Part shown: positions 23,433-30,820 of the stretch, in pieces
Layout: every line of letters begins with the position of its first letter
How positions within the stretch are numbered: the first letter of the stretch is position 1
NCBI GenBank assembly: GCA_019247335.1
Contig: JAFAPB010000084.1
Coordinates: forward strand, 1 to 36,591
Source: Candidatus Kaiserbacteria bacterium
GTDB lineage: Bacteria > Patescibacteriota > Minisyncoccia > Phycocordibacterales > UBA2100
Length of the DNA stretch: 36,591 nt
Direction: 5' to 3'
Program-made: the position numbers and the translations under genes
The notes under the pieces: model-generated
Told to the model about the DNA's origin: nothing
What the model saw: the letters and a program-made list of their open reading frames with translations, nothing else
Database searches by the model: none

Positions 23433-23957
23433 TTAAAAATTTCCGTCGATCGTTATAGAGAAATGCCCTCCATCGGCGCCGACGAGCGCGCCGACCGGCA
23501 CCGAGACGGAGTTGAAAGTGTGGTCAGCCGTGAGCGCATCGCGATACGCGGCGACGCGCTCACGCGAAGCGGTACCCACGAGCTGAATCTCGCCCGTCGA
23601 GCTTTGATCGGCGGCTTTATAGCTGATGTGTGTGATCGCAACGCCGCTCGGGCGCTCTCCGAGCGCGCGCATGATGATCGTTGAGGGCGAGGAGCTGCCG
23701 GCGAGGAGCGGAGCGAGCTGCGTGACCAGCATCTGTGAGCGCGCGATCGATATCGCATCATCAGGCGCTCCCTTTGCGTCCGGTTGCGCGGCCGGCTGAT
23801 CCGGCGCGGCGAGCGAGATCGCAAGATAGCTCGGCGCGAGCGCGAGCGCGATGAGCGCGGAAGCGATAAACAGCATGACCGAGATGGCTATGAGAAAGCG
23901 CGCGCGATACAGGCGCCAGACATCTCGTTGTGCATCAAGCGGAAGGACGTTTGCCAT
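23433..23957 (-). CDS. pilN: Type IV pilus assembly protein PilN-like
   Basis: A 174-residue protein. The N-terminal motif MANVLPLDAQRDVWRLYRAR (N-x-L-P) binds PilM in the family. One membrane span (about 21-45) and an outer domain follow, with GVAITHISYK and the G-E-I-Q-L-V-G-T-A-S-x-R-x-x-V-x-x-Y pattern of PilN. ATG at 23957 is chosen, 1 nt after the pilM stop (TAATATG). An upstream in-frame start at 24053 lies within pilM. Confidence 0.82.
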   Translation of the reverse strand: MANVLPLDAQRDVWRLYRARFLIAISVMLFIASALIALALAPSYLAISLAAPDQPAAQPDAKGAPDDAISIARSQMLVTQLAPLLAGSSSPSTIIMRALGERPSGVAITHISYKAADQSSTGEIQLVGTASRERVAAYRDALTADHTFNSVSVPVGALVGADGGHFSITIDGNF

Positions 23958-23958
23958 A

Positions 23959-25086
23959 TTATGCGCCGCGCAGGGCGAGACCGATCGCCGTCGCGTACTG
24001 GAGCGATATGCGGCGATCGATGGGTGGAATGTATTCGTCGAAATTGGCGACATGTCGCCACACCTCGCCGCGCTCGACCTTGGATTGCACGCGGCCCGCG
24101 ATGTATTCGGGCAAGCCTTTGAGATTCGCGTTGCCGCCGACCAAGACCACGTCGCCGACCGGCGTCATGCGATCGCCCCGGTCGTTGCGCCGTGTATCCC
24201 AATAGTGGTAGTGCCGCGAGATCTCATCGGCGAGCGCGGATGCGGTTCCGGAGATCGCTTCGAGCGCAGCCGACTCCCCTTTGGCCGCCATGAGACCCTG
24301 CTCGTTTTTGAATTCGGCGGCTTGCTCCGCAGTGAGGTGCGCGCCGTCGACGAGCGCGTGCGTGATCGCGTCGCCGCCGACCTCCACGGTCGACGTAAAG
24401 ATGGGGACACCGCGTTTCAGTACCGCAAAACCCGTACGCGCGCGGCCGAAATCAACGACCAGTGTCACCGGTTCCTCCTGCCCGCCGGACGAGACCGCAC
24501 GCGCGATCGAACTGGCTTCGACTTCGAGTGAAAGAAGCGTGAGCCCTGCCATGCGGAATGAGTCAACATACGCCTGTGCGATATCGCGCGGGAAAACCGT
24601 GACGCTGATCTCCTCCTGCTCGCTTGCGCGCGCCGGAATGAAATTAAAATCGTAGACCGCGGCGGAAGGCGGGATCGGCACACGGCCTTCGAACTCGAAT
24701 TCGATCATGCGCAGTACCTGCTCGCGCGGTGTCGCATGCGGCACGGTCATGCTGAAGACGTATGCCGCTTCTTCCGGGAGCGCCGCGTGCGCGGATCGGA
24801 TGCCGCCGAGGTGTCCGCGCACCTCCGCGAGCGCCTGCGCGAGCGCACGCGTATCTTGAATCACGCCTGAGATGACGATGCCGTCCTTGAGCGGTACCTC
24901 ACCGTAGGTGCGGATGCGCTTCGCGTTGCCGTATGGCTCAAGCACGAGCCATTTCACCGACGCATCGGAGATGTCGATCCCCGCCGCAGGCGGCAGGAGC
25001 GATTTTGGCATGGGGAATGCGCGCGAGAGCGCGCGAGAAAGATCGCTCATGCGCTCGCCGAGCGAGATGGAAGCAGTGAGCCGCAT
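23959..25086 (-). CDS. pilM: Type IV pilus assembly protein PilM
   Basis: A 375-residue actin-fold ATPase of the PilM/FtsA type. AAGIDISDASVKWLVL (about 34-49) is the first phosphate loop; VTLVVDFGRARTGFAVLKRG near 200 is the second; VGDVVLVGGNANLKGLPEYI (about 300-320) is the adenosine-binding segment. PilM is cytosolic and organises PilN-PilO at the inner membrane. It heads the pilMNO operon. TATACT lies 7 nt before ATG at 25086, which supports that start and a leaderless transcript. Confidence 0.9.
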   Translation of the reverse strand: MRLTASISLGERMSDLSRALSRAFPMPKSLLPPAAGIDISDASVKWLVLEPYGNAKRIRTYGEVPLKDGIVISGVIQDTRALAQALAEVRGHLGGIRSAHAALPEEAAYVFSMTVPHATPREQVLRMIEFEFEGRVPIPPSAAVYDFNFIPARASEQEEISVTVFPRDIAQAYVDSFRMAGLTLLSLEVEASSIARAVSSGGQEEPVTLVVDFGRARTGFAVLKRGVPIFTSTVEVGGDAITHALVDGAHLTAEQAAEFKNEQGLMAAKGESAALEAISGTASALADEISRHYHYWDTRRNDRGDRMTPVGDVVLVGGNANLKGLPEYIAGRVQSKVERGEVWRHVANFDEYIPPIDRRISLQYATAIGLALRGA

Positions 25087-25093
25087 TCAATAC

Positions 25094-25099
25094 AGTATA
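25094..25099 (-). promoter_or_regulatory. Candidate -10 of pilM (leaderless)
   Basis: TATACT with a 7-nt spacer to ATG, in an AT-rich 15-nt gap after the tRNA-binding protein gene. Confidence 0.5.
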
Positions 25100-25101
25100 T
25101 A

Positions 25102-25449
25102 TCACTTGATGCGCGCGCCCGGAGAAATATCGCGATCCGGTTGCAGCAAAACAACGCCGCTCTCATCGCTCGCGGCGAGCAGCATGCCTTGGCTTTCAAT
25201 TCCCTTGAGCATGCGCGGTGCGAGATTGAAAATATAGGGCAGTGATTTGCCGACGAGCTCTTCCGGCGATTTCCACGCGGCGATACCGGAGACGATGGTG
25301 CGCTCCCCTGCTTCGCCGAAGTCGATGGTGCATTTGATGAGCTTATCGGTCTCGGGCACGCGGTCGGCCGCGATGATCTTTCCAATCCGGATATCAAGCT
25401 TTGCGAAGTCCTCGTACTGGATCTCGGCGGGTTTTTGCGTCTCTTCCAT
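25102..25449 (-). CDS. MetRS-type tRNA-binding domain protein (OB fold)
   Basis: A 115-residue stand-alone OB-fold domain like the C-terminal dimerisation/tRNA-binding part of bacterial MetRS and CsaA. FAKLDIRIGKIIAA, then DKLIKCTIDFGE, TIVSGIAAWKSPEELVGK, NLAPRMLKGIESQGMLLAA are the conserved blocks in order. It may assist a MetRS encoded elsewhere or act as a tRNA-binding chaperone. TAGAGT lies exactly 6 nt before ATG and overlaps the ruvX stop. Confidence 0.9.
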   Translation of the reverse strand: MEETQKPAEIQYEDFAKLDIRIGKIIAADRVPETDKLIKCTIDFGEAGERTIVSGIAAWKSPEELVGKSLPYIFNLAPRMLKGIESQGMLLAASDESGVVLLQPDRDISPGARIK

Positions 25450-25453
25450 ATGG

Positions 25454-25846
25454 CTACTCTACTCTTTTGCCGCGCGAATCCAAATAGCGCTGCAGAATGA
25501 TCGCCGCAGCGGCGCTGTCGTCATGCTCCTGTCCTTTCGGCGCGAGGCGCGAAGCCTCGATCGAACTCCACGCCTCCCAGACGCGCTCGATCAGAAGCCC
25601 GGTCTCGCGCGCAAGCATTTCAGCAAAAGCAGCTGCTTCTTTCGAAATAGGATTTTCAAGCCCGCCGGGAGCTTTGGTGTCGCCCATGATGATCGCACCG
25701 ACCTTTTCCGAATCGATCAGACCGCGGATATGCGCGAGCGCGTCCTGATTTTCGATGGTGCCGCGCGGAAAAGCGATCGCGCCGCTCTCGTCGGAGAGAG
25801 CGAGGCCGATGCGCTTCGCGCCATAATCGATACCGAGGTATTTCAC
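25454..25846 (-). CDS. ruvX: YqgF/RuvX-type Holliday junction resolvase
   Basis: A protein of about 130 residues with an RNase H-like fold. KYLGIDYGAKRIGLALSD is motif I; GAIIMGDTKAPGG near 60 corresponds to the P-x-x-x-x-G region; the usual D-E-R-x-T-T block is divergent (WEAWSSIEA, keeping the Glu); the final HDDSAAAAIILQRYLD matches the family's D-D-x-A-A. The protein processes the 5' end of 16S rRNA or resolves junctions, depending on species. I prefer GTG at 25846, where homology begins and TATACT is 6 nt upstream; ATG at 25867 is possible. Confidence 0.85.
   Translation of the reverse strand: MKYLGIDYGAKRIGLALSDESGAIAFPRGTIENQDALAHIRGLIDSEKVGAIIMGDTKAPGGLENPISKEAAAFAEMLARETGLLIERVWEAWSSIEASRLAPKGQEHDDSAAAAIILQRYLDSRGKRVE
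25456..25461 (-). promoter_or_regulatory. Candidate -10 of the tRNA-binding protein gene
   Basis: TAGAGT, 6-nt spacer to ATG; the first base triplet is also the ruvX stop codon. TAGAGT recurs at the same distance before the ZnT9-like and cax genes. Confidence 0.4.
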
Positions 25847-25852
25847 GAGCGC

Positions 25853-25858
25853 AGTATA
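25853..25858 (-). promoter_or_regulatory. Candidate -10 of ruvX (leaderless, GTG start)
   Basis: TATACT with a 6-nt spacer to GTG at 25846. It decides between GTG at 25846 and ATG at 25867, which would lie upstream of the transcription start. Confidence 0.45.
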
Positions 25859-25885
25859 GCGCTTCATTAAAAAGGCGAAATGCGC

Positions 25886-25921
25886 GCGGCCCGCATGTCG
25901 GGGTCAGGACATGCGGGCCGC
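25886..25921 (-). terminator. Perfect 14-bp stem-loop between ribL-like gene and ruvX
   Basis: GCGGCCCGCATGTC and GACATGCGGGCCGC around an 8-nt loop. Read on minus it follows the FAD-synthetase operon and is followed by a T-rich tract (TTTCGCCTTTTT), consistent with a strong terminator before the ruvX promoter. Confidence 0.6.
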
Positions 25922-25936
25922 ATCCGGTGTCTGTAT

Positions 25937-25955
25937 GCTGATCAGAGGGATCAGC
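25937..25955. repeat. Second hairpin in the same intergenic gap
   Basis: GCTGATC-AGAGG-GATCAGC (7-bp stem). With the 14-bp hairpin it fills most of the 118-nt gap, so the gap may form a compact tandem-hairpin structure. Confidence 0.5.
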
Positions 25956-25985
25956 TACCTTTGATACGTGCGCCGCTGCGTTTTA

Positions 25986-26399
25986 TTACGTTCCGCTCAA
26001 TCGCGACGTCTTGTAGATCTCCGGATGATAGGGCTTGAGACGGACCACTTTCGTTTCGAGCCCTGCCGAGCCCAAGTCTCCTTCCAAATGATCCACATAT
26101 TCGCCGCGCTGATCGTAGCCGAGCGCGATCACATCGGGCTCGAAGAGTTTGATGTGCGCCATATAGCCTTCTTCGTCGCCCAAGGTCGCTTCGTCCACGA
26201 GATCGCAGGCTTCAACGAGCGCGAGGCGCTCGAGTTCTCTGCGCCTCGGAGCTCCGCCTTTCACCCGCGCAACTGCGCTATCGCGTGCGACGGAGACGAT
26301 AAGACGCGGCACCGGAACGAGCGCTCGTGCCTGTCGGAAAAAATCGAGGTGCCCCTCGTGGAGCATGTCGAAGGTACCGAAGACCATGATGCGCTTCAT
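25986..26399 (-). CDS. ribL: Archaeal-type FAD synthetase (RibL-like nucleotidyltransferase)
   Basis: A 137-residue nucleotidyltransferase. [20 protein letters not shown] contains G-T-F-D and the H-x-G-H active-site motif; [16 protein letters not shown] is the VARD segment; VIALGYDQ and the C-terminal PEIYKTSRL (like the K-S/T-S-x-I motif) follow. The order and wording match archaeal RibL, which adenylates FMN to FAD, better than glycerol-3-phosphate cytidylyltransferase. It overlaps the DMT transporter stop by 4 nt and ends the operon. The riboflavin kinase lies upstream in the same operon, which supports the assignment. Confidence 0.8.
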   Translation of the reverse strand: MKRIMVFGTFDMLHEGHLDFFRQARALVPVPRLIVSVARDSAVARVKGGAPRRRELERLALVEACDLVDEATLGDEEGYMAHIKLFEPDVIALGYDQRGEYVDHLEGDLGSAGLETKVVRLKPYHPEIYKTSRLSGT

Positions 26400-27340
26400 G
26401 CGGCCGATTCGCTGTTGACCCGCGTCAGCATGTAGAGCGCAAAAAGAAGGAGCGCGGTGCCCACCCACTGCCCGATGTAGAGGCCGACGTACGTGCCGGC
26501 GGGCCATGCGCCCGGAATGAAATAGGCGTTCACGAACACGGCGGCGAGCGGAAAGCCGAGTTCGCAGAGCGTCGCGATCGAGGCGCGCGTGTATTGCAAG
26601 CCGTAATAGTAGAGGTAGAGCGAAAAGACACCGGATGCGAGCGCGATGATCGCGATGAAGAGCCAATCGGTCGGCGTGACGCTTCCCCACGCGGGATACG
26701 TGTGCTGCACGGCATTCAAAAATCCGAGAAAAACGAACGCGACGATGAAGCGTAAGGCAGTAAGCGTCTGGAATGATGCCGCGCGCAGCGCATATTTGCC
26801 GAGCACGGTCGACGCGCCCCAGAGGAGCGCCGCGAGGAGCGCGAGGAGCGCACCGTAGACGTTAGGATTAAAGCTCTCGCCGTCGTAGAGCTTGGGTACA
26901 AGATGCGGGAATGTGACGAGGTATGCGCCGAAAAGCGCGACGAGCGCCCACAGCCAGAAATTCCGGCGCAGCCGCTCTCCCAAGAATGCGGCTGCGAGCG
27001 CGATCGCTAGCAAGGGCTGCACTTTTTGCAGCAGAATCGACACCGAAGGATTCACATAGTGGAACGACTGCGTGAAGGCGATCGACGCGAGTGCCGAGCC
27101 GCCGATCGCGATCACGAGAACGGCGACCCACTCGCGCCACGACAGTTTTTTGAGATCAGCCCACGACCAGATCAAGATCGGTACCGCAAAGAGAATGTCG
27201 ACACCGTGCTCCGCAAAGACGATGAAATTGGACGAGAGCGCTTGCGTGAGATGGGCGCGGAAGGGCGCGTCCGTCGCCCACAGGACCGCCGCAAAAAAGA
27301 CGAGTCCGGGCCCCCAGGTCGCAAGAGATCGGGCGTTCAT
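26396..27340 (-). CDS. EamA/DMT-superfamily transporter, candidate flavin importer
   Basis: A 314-residue protein with ten predicted spans in two EamA repeats, the first opening with [27 protein letters not shown] and containing P-V-L-x-x-x-x-P-L-L-like turns, and the second beginning with [26 protein letters not shown]. The gene overlaps riboflavin kinase upstream (4 nt) and FAD synthetase downstream (4 nt). DMT members transport many metabolites; some (RibN type) take up riboflavin. Context makes riboflavin the best guess for the cargo, but the sequence alone does not show it. Confidence 0.85.
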   Translation of the reverse strand: MNARSLATWGPGLVFFAAVLWATDAPFRAHLTQALSSNFIVFAEHGVDILFAVPILIWSWADLKKLSWREWVAVLVIAIGGSALASIAFTQSFHYVNPSVSILLQKVQPLLAIALAAAFLGERLRRNFWLWALVALFGAYLVTFPHLVPKLYDGESFNPNVYGALLALLAALLWGASTVLGKYALRAASFQTLTALRFIVAFVFLGFLNAVQHTYPAWGSVTPTDWLFIAIIALASGVFSLYLYYYGLQYTRASIATLCELGFPLAAVFVNAYFIPGAWPAGTYVGLYIGQWVGTALLLFALYMLTRVNSESAA

Positions 27341-27681
27341 AAGGAAAAGTATTGTCGCACGGCGCCTATATCTTCCGCAATCGCCTGCTTGAGCGCCTCG
27401 TCCGTATCGAAACTCTTCGCCTCGCGGATCTTTTTCAGGATCTGCACGTCGAGCTGCTTGCCGTACGCGTCGCTCGAGAAATCGAGGAGGTGCACTTCGA
27501 GAATGCCGCGCGCGGGATCGGCGAATATCGCAGCGCGATATTCATCATGCCCGAGCCAGGCATGACCGGCGTAGATACCCGCGACGTCGCTCCCGGGCGG
27601 GAGCGGGATATTGAGCGTCGGATAGCCGAGCGCCGTCCCGCGCCGCTTCCCTTTGATCACGATCCCAGTGAAGACGTGCAT
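27337..27681 (-). CDS. Riboflavin kinase (RibF C-terminal-type domain)
   Basis: A 114-residue protein comprising only the bacterial RibF riboflavin-kinase module. KGKRRGTALGYPTLNI is the signature G-x-x-L-G-(F/Y)-P-T-x-N; GIYAGHAWLG and LEVHLLDFSSDAYGKQLDV contain the conserved E-x-H-L-x-D-F. It phosphorylates riboflavin to FMN. The N-terminal FAD-synthetase half of usual RibF is missing, and that activity is probably supplied by the RibL-like gene. Start ATG 27681 lies one nucleotide after the cation transporter stop (TGATATG). Confidence 0.92.
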   Translation of the reverse strand: MHVFTGIVIKGKRRGTALGYPTLNIPLPPGSDVAGIYAGHAWLGHDEYRAAIFADPARGILEVHLLDFSSDAYGKQLDVQILKKIREAKSFDTDEALKQAIAEDIGAVRQYFSL

Positions 27682-27682
27682 A

Positions 27683-28684
27683 TCAGTTGATCTCGATATC
27701 GATGTGGCGAATAGACGGATACGCCTCTCGGATCTTCTCTTCGATCTCATCGATCTTCTTGCCCATGAGGCGCGGAATACGGTCCGCATATTCGACGCAG
27801 AACTTTTTGAATTCCTCATAGTCGTTGCGGATCTCGTCGAACTGCGAGCGGAGGCCTTCCTGCTGATACTGTTCGTCGAGGAGCGACGAGCCGTTGAACT
27901 CGACTTCACACTTGATGCGGTGCTCACCGATGCCGATCACCGTCGATTTGAAATCGATCACGCGTTCGATTGAAGGCTCTTTCTTCAGGATCTCAAGGAT
28001 CGCCTCTTTCTCCCACTCCGGGATCGCGCGACCGATGAGGTAGACGCGATTTTTCATAATGAGGATCACGGCGGCGACGGCAAGTAGGATGCCGATCAGG
28101 ATTGAGCCCGCCGCGTCCCACATGGTGTTCTGCGTCACATATGAAAACGCGATCGCAATGCTGGCGATCAAGACGCCGATGACCGCGATGCCGTCTTCAA
28201 GGCAGACTGCGAGTGTCGAGGGGTCCGCCCGATCGAGCCGGTCCCACCACGAGAGGTCGGGGTAGGCGCGCACGAGTTCGCGTGTCGCGACGCGGAAAGT
28301 CCAGAATTCGATTACGAAGGAAACGAAGAGCACGAGAAAAGCATAAAAATCGATGGCGACGCTCTCGGGATAGAGGAGCGCATGCAGTCCGCGCCAGATC
28401 GTGATGCCCGCGCCGACGAAGAAAATCCCGCACGCGGAAATCACCGCCCAGAAGAAGCGTTCGGAGCCGTAGCCATAATTGAATTCCCCCTCTGGTTTTT
28501 TGCGTGATCGCCACACGCCGATCAAAAGCAGTGACTGATTGAGCGTGTCGGCGAAGGAGTGCACTGCCTCGGAGAACATCGCGCTCGATCCCGAAAAAGC
28601 CGCGACGATCGCTTTGATGATGGTGACCACAATGTTGCCGAGGAGCGCGAGCGCGACCGGCACGGAACCCTTCGGTTGCGACAT
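27683..28684 (-). CDS. Cation diffusion facilitator, ZnT9/SLC30A9-like
   Basis: A 333-residue CDF transporter with six spans. The first metal site is AVHSFADTLNQ (H-x-x-x-D) near residue 40. In span 5 the usual H-x-x-x-D is replaced by LEDGIAVIGVLIA. Together with MWDAAGSILIG, LIGRAIPEW, and a C-terminal domain ending RHIDIEIN, this matches the SLC30A9 (ZnT9) branch rather than FieF. It heads the flavin operon. TGCTAGAGT, an extended -10-like sequence, lies 6 nt before ATG. Substrate is unknown; Zn2+ is usual for the family. Confidence 0.88.
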   Translation of the reverse strand: MSQPKGSVPVALALLGNIVVTIIKAIVAAFSGSSAMFSEAVHSFADTLNQSLLLIGVWRSRKKPEGEFNYGYGSERFFWAVISACGIFFVGAGITIWRGLHALLYPESVAIDFYAFLVLFVSFVIEFWTFRVATRELVRAYPDLSWWDRLDRADPSTLAVCLEDGIAVIGVLIASIAIAFSYVTQNTMWDAAGSILIGILLAVAAVILIMKNRVYLIGRAIPEWEKEAILEILKKEPSIERVIDFKSTVIGIGEHRIKCEVEFNGSSLLDEQYQQEGLRSQFDEIRNDYEEFKKFCVEYADRIPRLMGKKIDEIEEKIREAYPSIRHIDIEIN

Positions 28685-28690
28685 CCCGGA

Positions 28691-28696
28691 ACTCTA
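28691..28696 (-). promoter_or_regulatory. Candidate extended -10 of the CDF-flavin operon
   Basis: TAGAGT preceded by TGC, with a 6-nt spacer to the ATG at 28684. TTGTAC lies 19 bp upstream as a poor -35. Confidence 0.45.
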
Positions 28697-28743
28697 GCAT
28701 GTGCTTATTGTCGTGGTACAACGGAGCGTACAGGAGGTTGGCT

Positions 28744-28770
28744 ATCAATCGCGGCGGTACCGCGATTGAT
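28744..28770. repeat. Perfect 11-bp inverted repeat upstream of the CDF gene
   Basis: ATCAATCGCGG-CGGTA-CCGCGATTGAT. No T-run follows. A shorter hairpin TGAGCC-GAA-GGCTCA (28783-28797) sits between it and tRNA-Ser. Possible leader structure or operator. Confidence 0.5.
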
Positions 28771-28815
28771 CCGAGCTTACGGTGAGCCGAAGGCTCAGCA
28801 CACCTCCGACCGAAG

Positions 28816-28900
28816 GGAGGGGTGGCTGAGCGGTCTAAAGCACCGGTCTTGAAAACCGGCGTGTCGAAAGGCACCGTGAGTTCGAATCTCACCCCCTCCG
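28816..28900 (+). tRNA. tRNA-Ser (TGA)
   Basis: A class II tRNA: acceptor GGAGGGG/CCCCTCC with G73, D arm GGCTGAGCGGTCTAAAGC, anticodon loop CTTGAAA with TGA, a long variable arm and T loop TTCGAAT. CCA is not encoded. The low-GC defence island starts immediately downstream. Confidence 0.96.
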
Positions 28901-28949
28901 CCCGAAGAAAGAAGTATCGGAGATATGTTGACGGTTAGACCCCCGAGGC

Positions 28950-28974
28950 GACGCGGGGGCTATCCATACTGCTT
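28950..28974 (-). terminator. Hairpin between tRNA-Ser and the CD-NTase stop
   Basis: An inverted repeat built on ACCCCCG and CGGGGGCT around an 8-nt loop (approximate ends). It lies just after the CD-NTase stop on minus and 50 nt after tRNA-Ser on plus, so it may terminate both. No long T-run. Confidence 0.4.
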
Positions 28975-28976
28975 CG

Positions 28977-30302
28977 TTACTGCCCAAACACCCACTGAAG
29001 GACTACGTCTTGGCGTGAACGCCCGATGCACACTCCACTCTTGATTGCATAACATTCCACGTAGTGTCTGCCGTTATATGCGGTATTTTCCGGGTCATTC
29101 ATGGTCCCGTGATCAGTGATCTCGCCTCGTGGTTGCTTTGATTTGTTATCGTTCTTTACTTTCCATTTGTACAGGGTTGCTGCCGGAGCGTCATCGCCGC
29201 GTCGAAATTCAATCTGACGATCGACTTCTATCAGGCCGACCGCGTCTAATATTCTGCCCCTAAAGCCCCCATCTCTTGGAAGTACTCGTCCGATCACGGT
29301 AAATTCGTGCTCTACGAGCATCGGTATTCGCGAGTCAAAGAGATATTCTTCGGTGTCGCTGGCTCGCTCATGTTCTCCGGCTTCCAGCAAATCGGATATA
29401 TCCGCGCCGTTCTGGATGTTCTCAAGCTTGATGAGGAAGAAGTCCCTCATACGTTTGATTTGATCCTTCTGTGATTGAGTAAGACCTGAAACGTAGGCAT
29501 CTATTTTCTTGCTAGAGTCAGCGCGGTCAGGGATTTGGGGTTTTTCAATAAGCTCAGGGAGTCCGCAGAAGAAATTGAATACAGCGTCGAATATCTCAAG
29601 TCCAGGTTTTCTCTGGAAATCGCAGGTCACGGCTTGTTCGAGGTGGAAAGATTTTAGCGGAAAATCATCGTCTGCTTCTTTGCATGAAGCTCGCCAGCCC
29701 TTTATAAGCTTTACGGCTTTGCGAAAATCCTCACTGGCCTGATTCACCTGAGTCGCGACACTGATGTACCCGCGCGGATCCGATTTGATCCATGCCATCT
29801 GTCGGGATCCCTTCGACACTTCCGCAACTATGCGGCGTCTATCACTGTGAGATTTTGCGGCTATTTCCGGAACGACATACATATCGCCGCCGAATTCGTT
29901 TCTGCCGGATATGTATGCGGGTACGATATCAACGGAAAAAATCTCTTCGCCCGCATCGCTGAATACGATCGTTATTGAGTGTGTTTGTCGCCCTATTTCT
30001 ACATCGTATTGCGTAGGGTTGTCGTATTCAGATTCGAGGCGCGACTGGAGATCATTCAACGCGTCAGACGGGTCAAATGATGACGCATTCCATGCGCCGA
30101 GGATATAAAGCACATCAAGGTCGTGCAGGGGTGTTATCGATGTGAAGCGAGGATAGGATCCGATCTGAAGGCAGCTGGACTCGCCGAGGACATTCTGGAC
30201 GGATTCATAGACGGTGGATACGAAGTCTCGCTCCCTCGGTGTCGGAGAAAGGTGGTCCCGCACGTAAGAACGGAACAGCTCATTGATGTTACTTTTTTTC
30301 AT
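28977..30302 (-). CDS. CD-NTase (cGAS/DncV-like) with C-terminal AGS-C-like sensor
   Basis: A 441-residue nucleotidyltransferase. QIGSYPRFTSITPLHDLDVL has the G48-S49 loop and metal ligands D61 and D63; the third Asp is D125 in FSVDIVPAY. The helical substrate-binding half follows (to about 300). Residues 330-441 carry KWKVKN, a G-E-I-T-D segment, and HYVECYAIKSGVCIGRSRQDV, which match the AGS-C (adenylyl/guanylyl/SMODS C-terminal) sensor domain. In CBASS such enzymes make a cyclic nucleotide that activates an effector. It overlaps the upstream membrane-protein gene by 14 nt and is last in the operon. The product nucleotide is unknown. Confidence 0.88.
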   Translation of the reverse strand: MKKSNINELFRSYVRDHLSPTPRERDFVSTVYESVQNVLGESSCLQIGSYPRFTSITPLHDLDVLYILGAWNASSFDPSDALNDLQSRLESEYDNPTQYDVEIGRQTHSITIVFSDAGEEIFSVDIVPAYISGRNEFGGDMYVVPEIAAKSHSDRRRIVAEVSKGSRQMAWIKSDPRGYISVATQVNQASEDFRKAVKLIKGWRASCKEADDDFPLKSFHLEQAVTCDFQRKPGLEIFDAVFNFFCGLPELIEKPQIPDRADSSKKIDAYVSGLTQSQKDQIKRMRDFFLIKLENIQNGADISDLLEAGEHERASDTEEYLFDSRIPMLVEHEFTVIGRVLPRDGGFRGRILDAVGLIEVDRQIEFRRGDDAPAATLYKWKVKNDNKSKQPRGEITDHGTMNDPENTAYNGRHYVECYAIKSGVCIGRSRQDVVLQWVFGQ

Positions 30303-30807
30303 AGCCTGTAGTGATCATGCTGACGACAATATCGTTCAGAAGGCGACCACGAAAATTATTCACTACGACATTGCGCTTTTTTTCGAGCGCATGCATGACA
30401 GGCTGCGGTATGAATCCGTGCTCTTGGGGCGCGTACACGATCAGAGCGGTGCTGTCTTCTTTGTGGGCGAGTATTTTCTCCATGTCGTCGTTATCTTTCC
30501 AGTCGGGCCAGTAGACGAGAAATAGGCTCGCTTGCTCGGCGATCCCGAGATCGCTTTCGCTCGGGATTTTCAGAATGTTAGTGCGGTTGAAGAGTTTGGA
30601 GTCATGCAGCATGTTCTCAAGTCCGATCAGCGCATCGCCTTTAGCGATGATGGCTATTTTGCGCTTCCACAGCCCATTGCCGAGCCGTATAAGGACAGGG
30701 ACGAAGCCACGGAAGCAGAGGACCGTCGCTACAATCGCCGACAGGATAACGATCACCGTGCTTATGTATCCCAGGACGTTCAGTACTTCTAAAATGGTGT
30801 CGAGCAT
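30289..30807 (-). CDS. Membrane-anchored putative CBASS effector
   Basis: A 172-residue protein. A hydrophobic N-terminus (about residues 8-36) makes one, possibly two, membrane spans, and a cytosolic alpha/beta domain of about 120 residues follows. The latter has strands KIAIIAKG, NILKIP, LFLVYW, ALIVYAP and NVVVNNF alternating with helices, resembling a Rossmann-like or TIR/receiver-like fold with no readable catalytic motif. By position next to a CD-NTase (14-nt overlap), a nucleotide-activated membrane effector is likely. I do not recognise the domain. There are 13 nt between it and the DUF6339-like gene upstream. Confidence 0.65.
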   Translation of the reverse strand: MLDTILEVLNVLGYISTVIVILSAIVATVLCFRGFVPVLIRLGNGLWKRKIAIIAKGDALIGLENMLHDSKLFNRTNILKIPSESDLGIAEQASLFLVYWPDWKDNDDMEKILAHKEDSTALIVYAPQEHGFIPQPVMHALEKKRNVVVNNFRGRLLNDIVVSMITTGYEKK

Positions 30808-30820
30808 AATTCTTAATGGG

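Noticed and set aside
28197-28892. Minus-strand frame running from tRNA-Ser into the CDF gene
   Set aside because: Out of frame with the CDF transporter and starts within tRNA-Ser antisense sequence.
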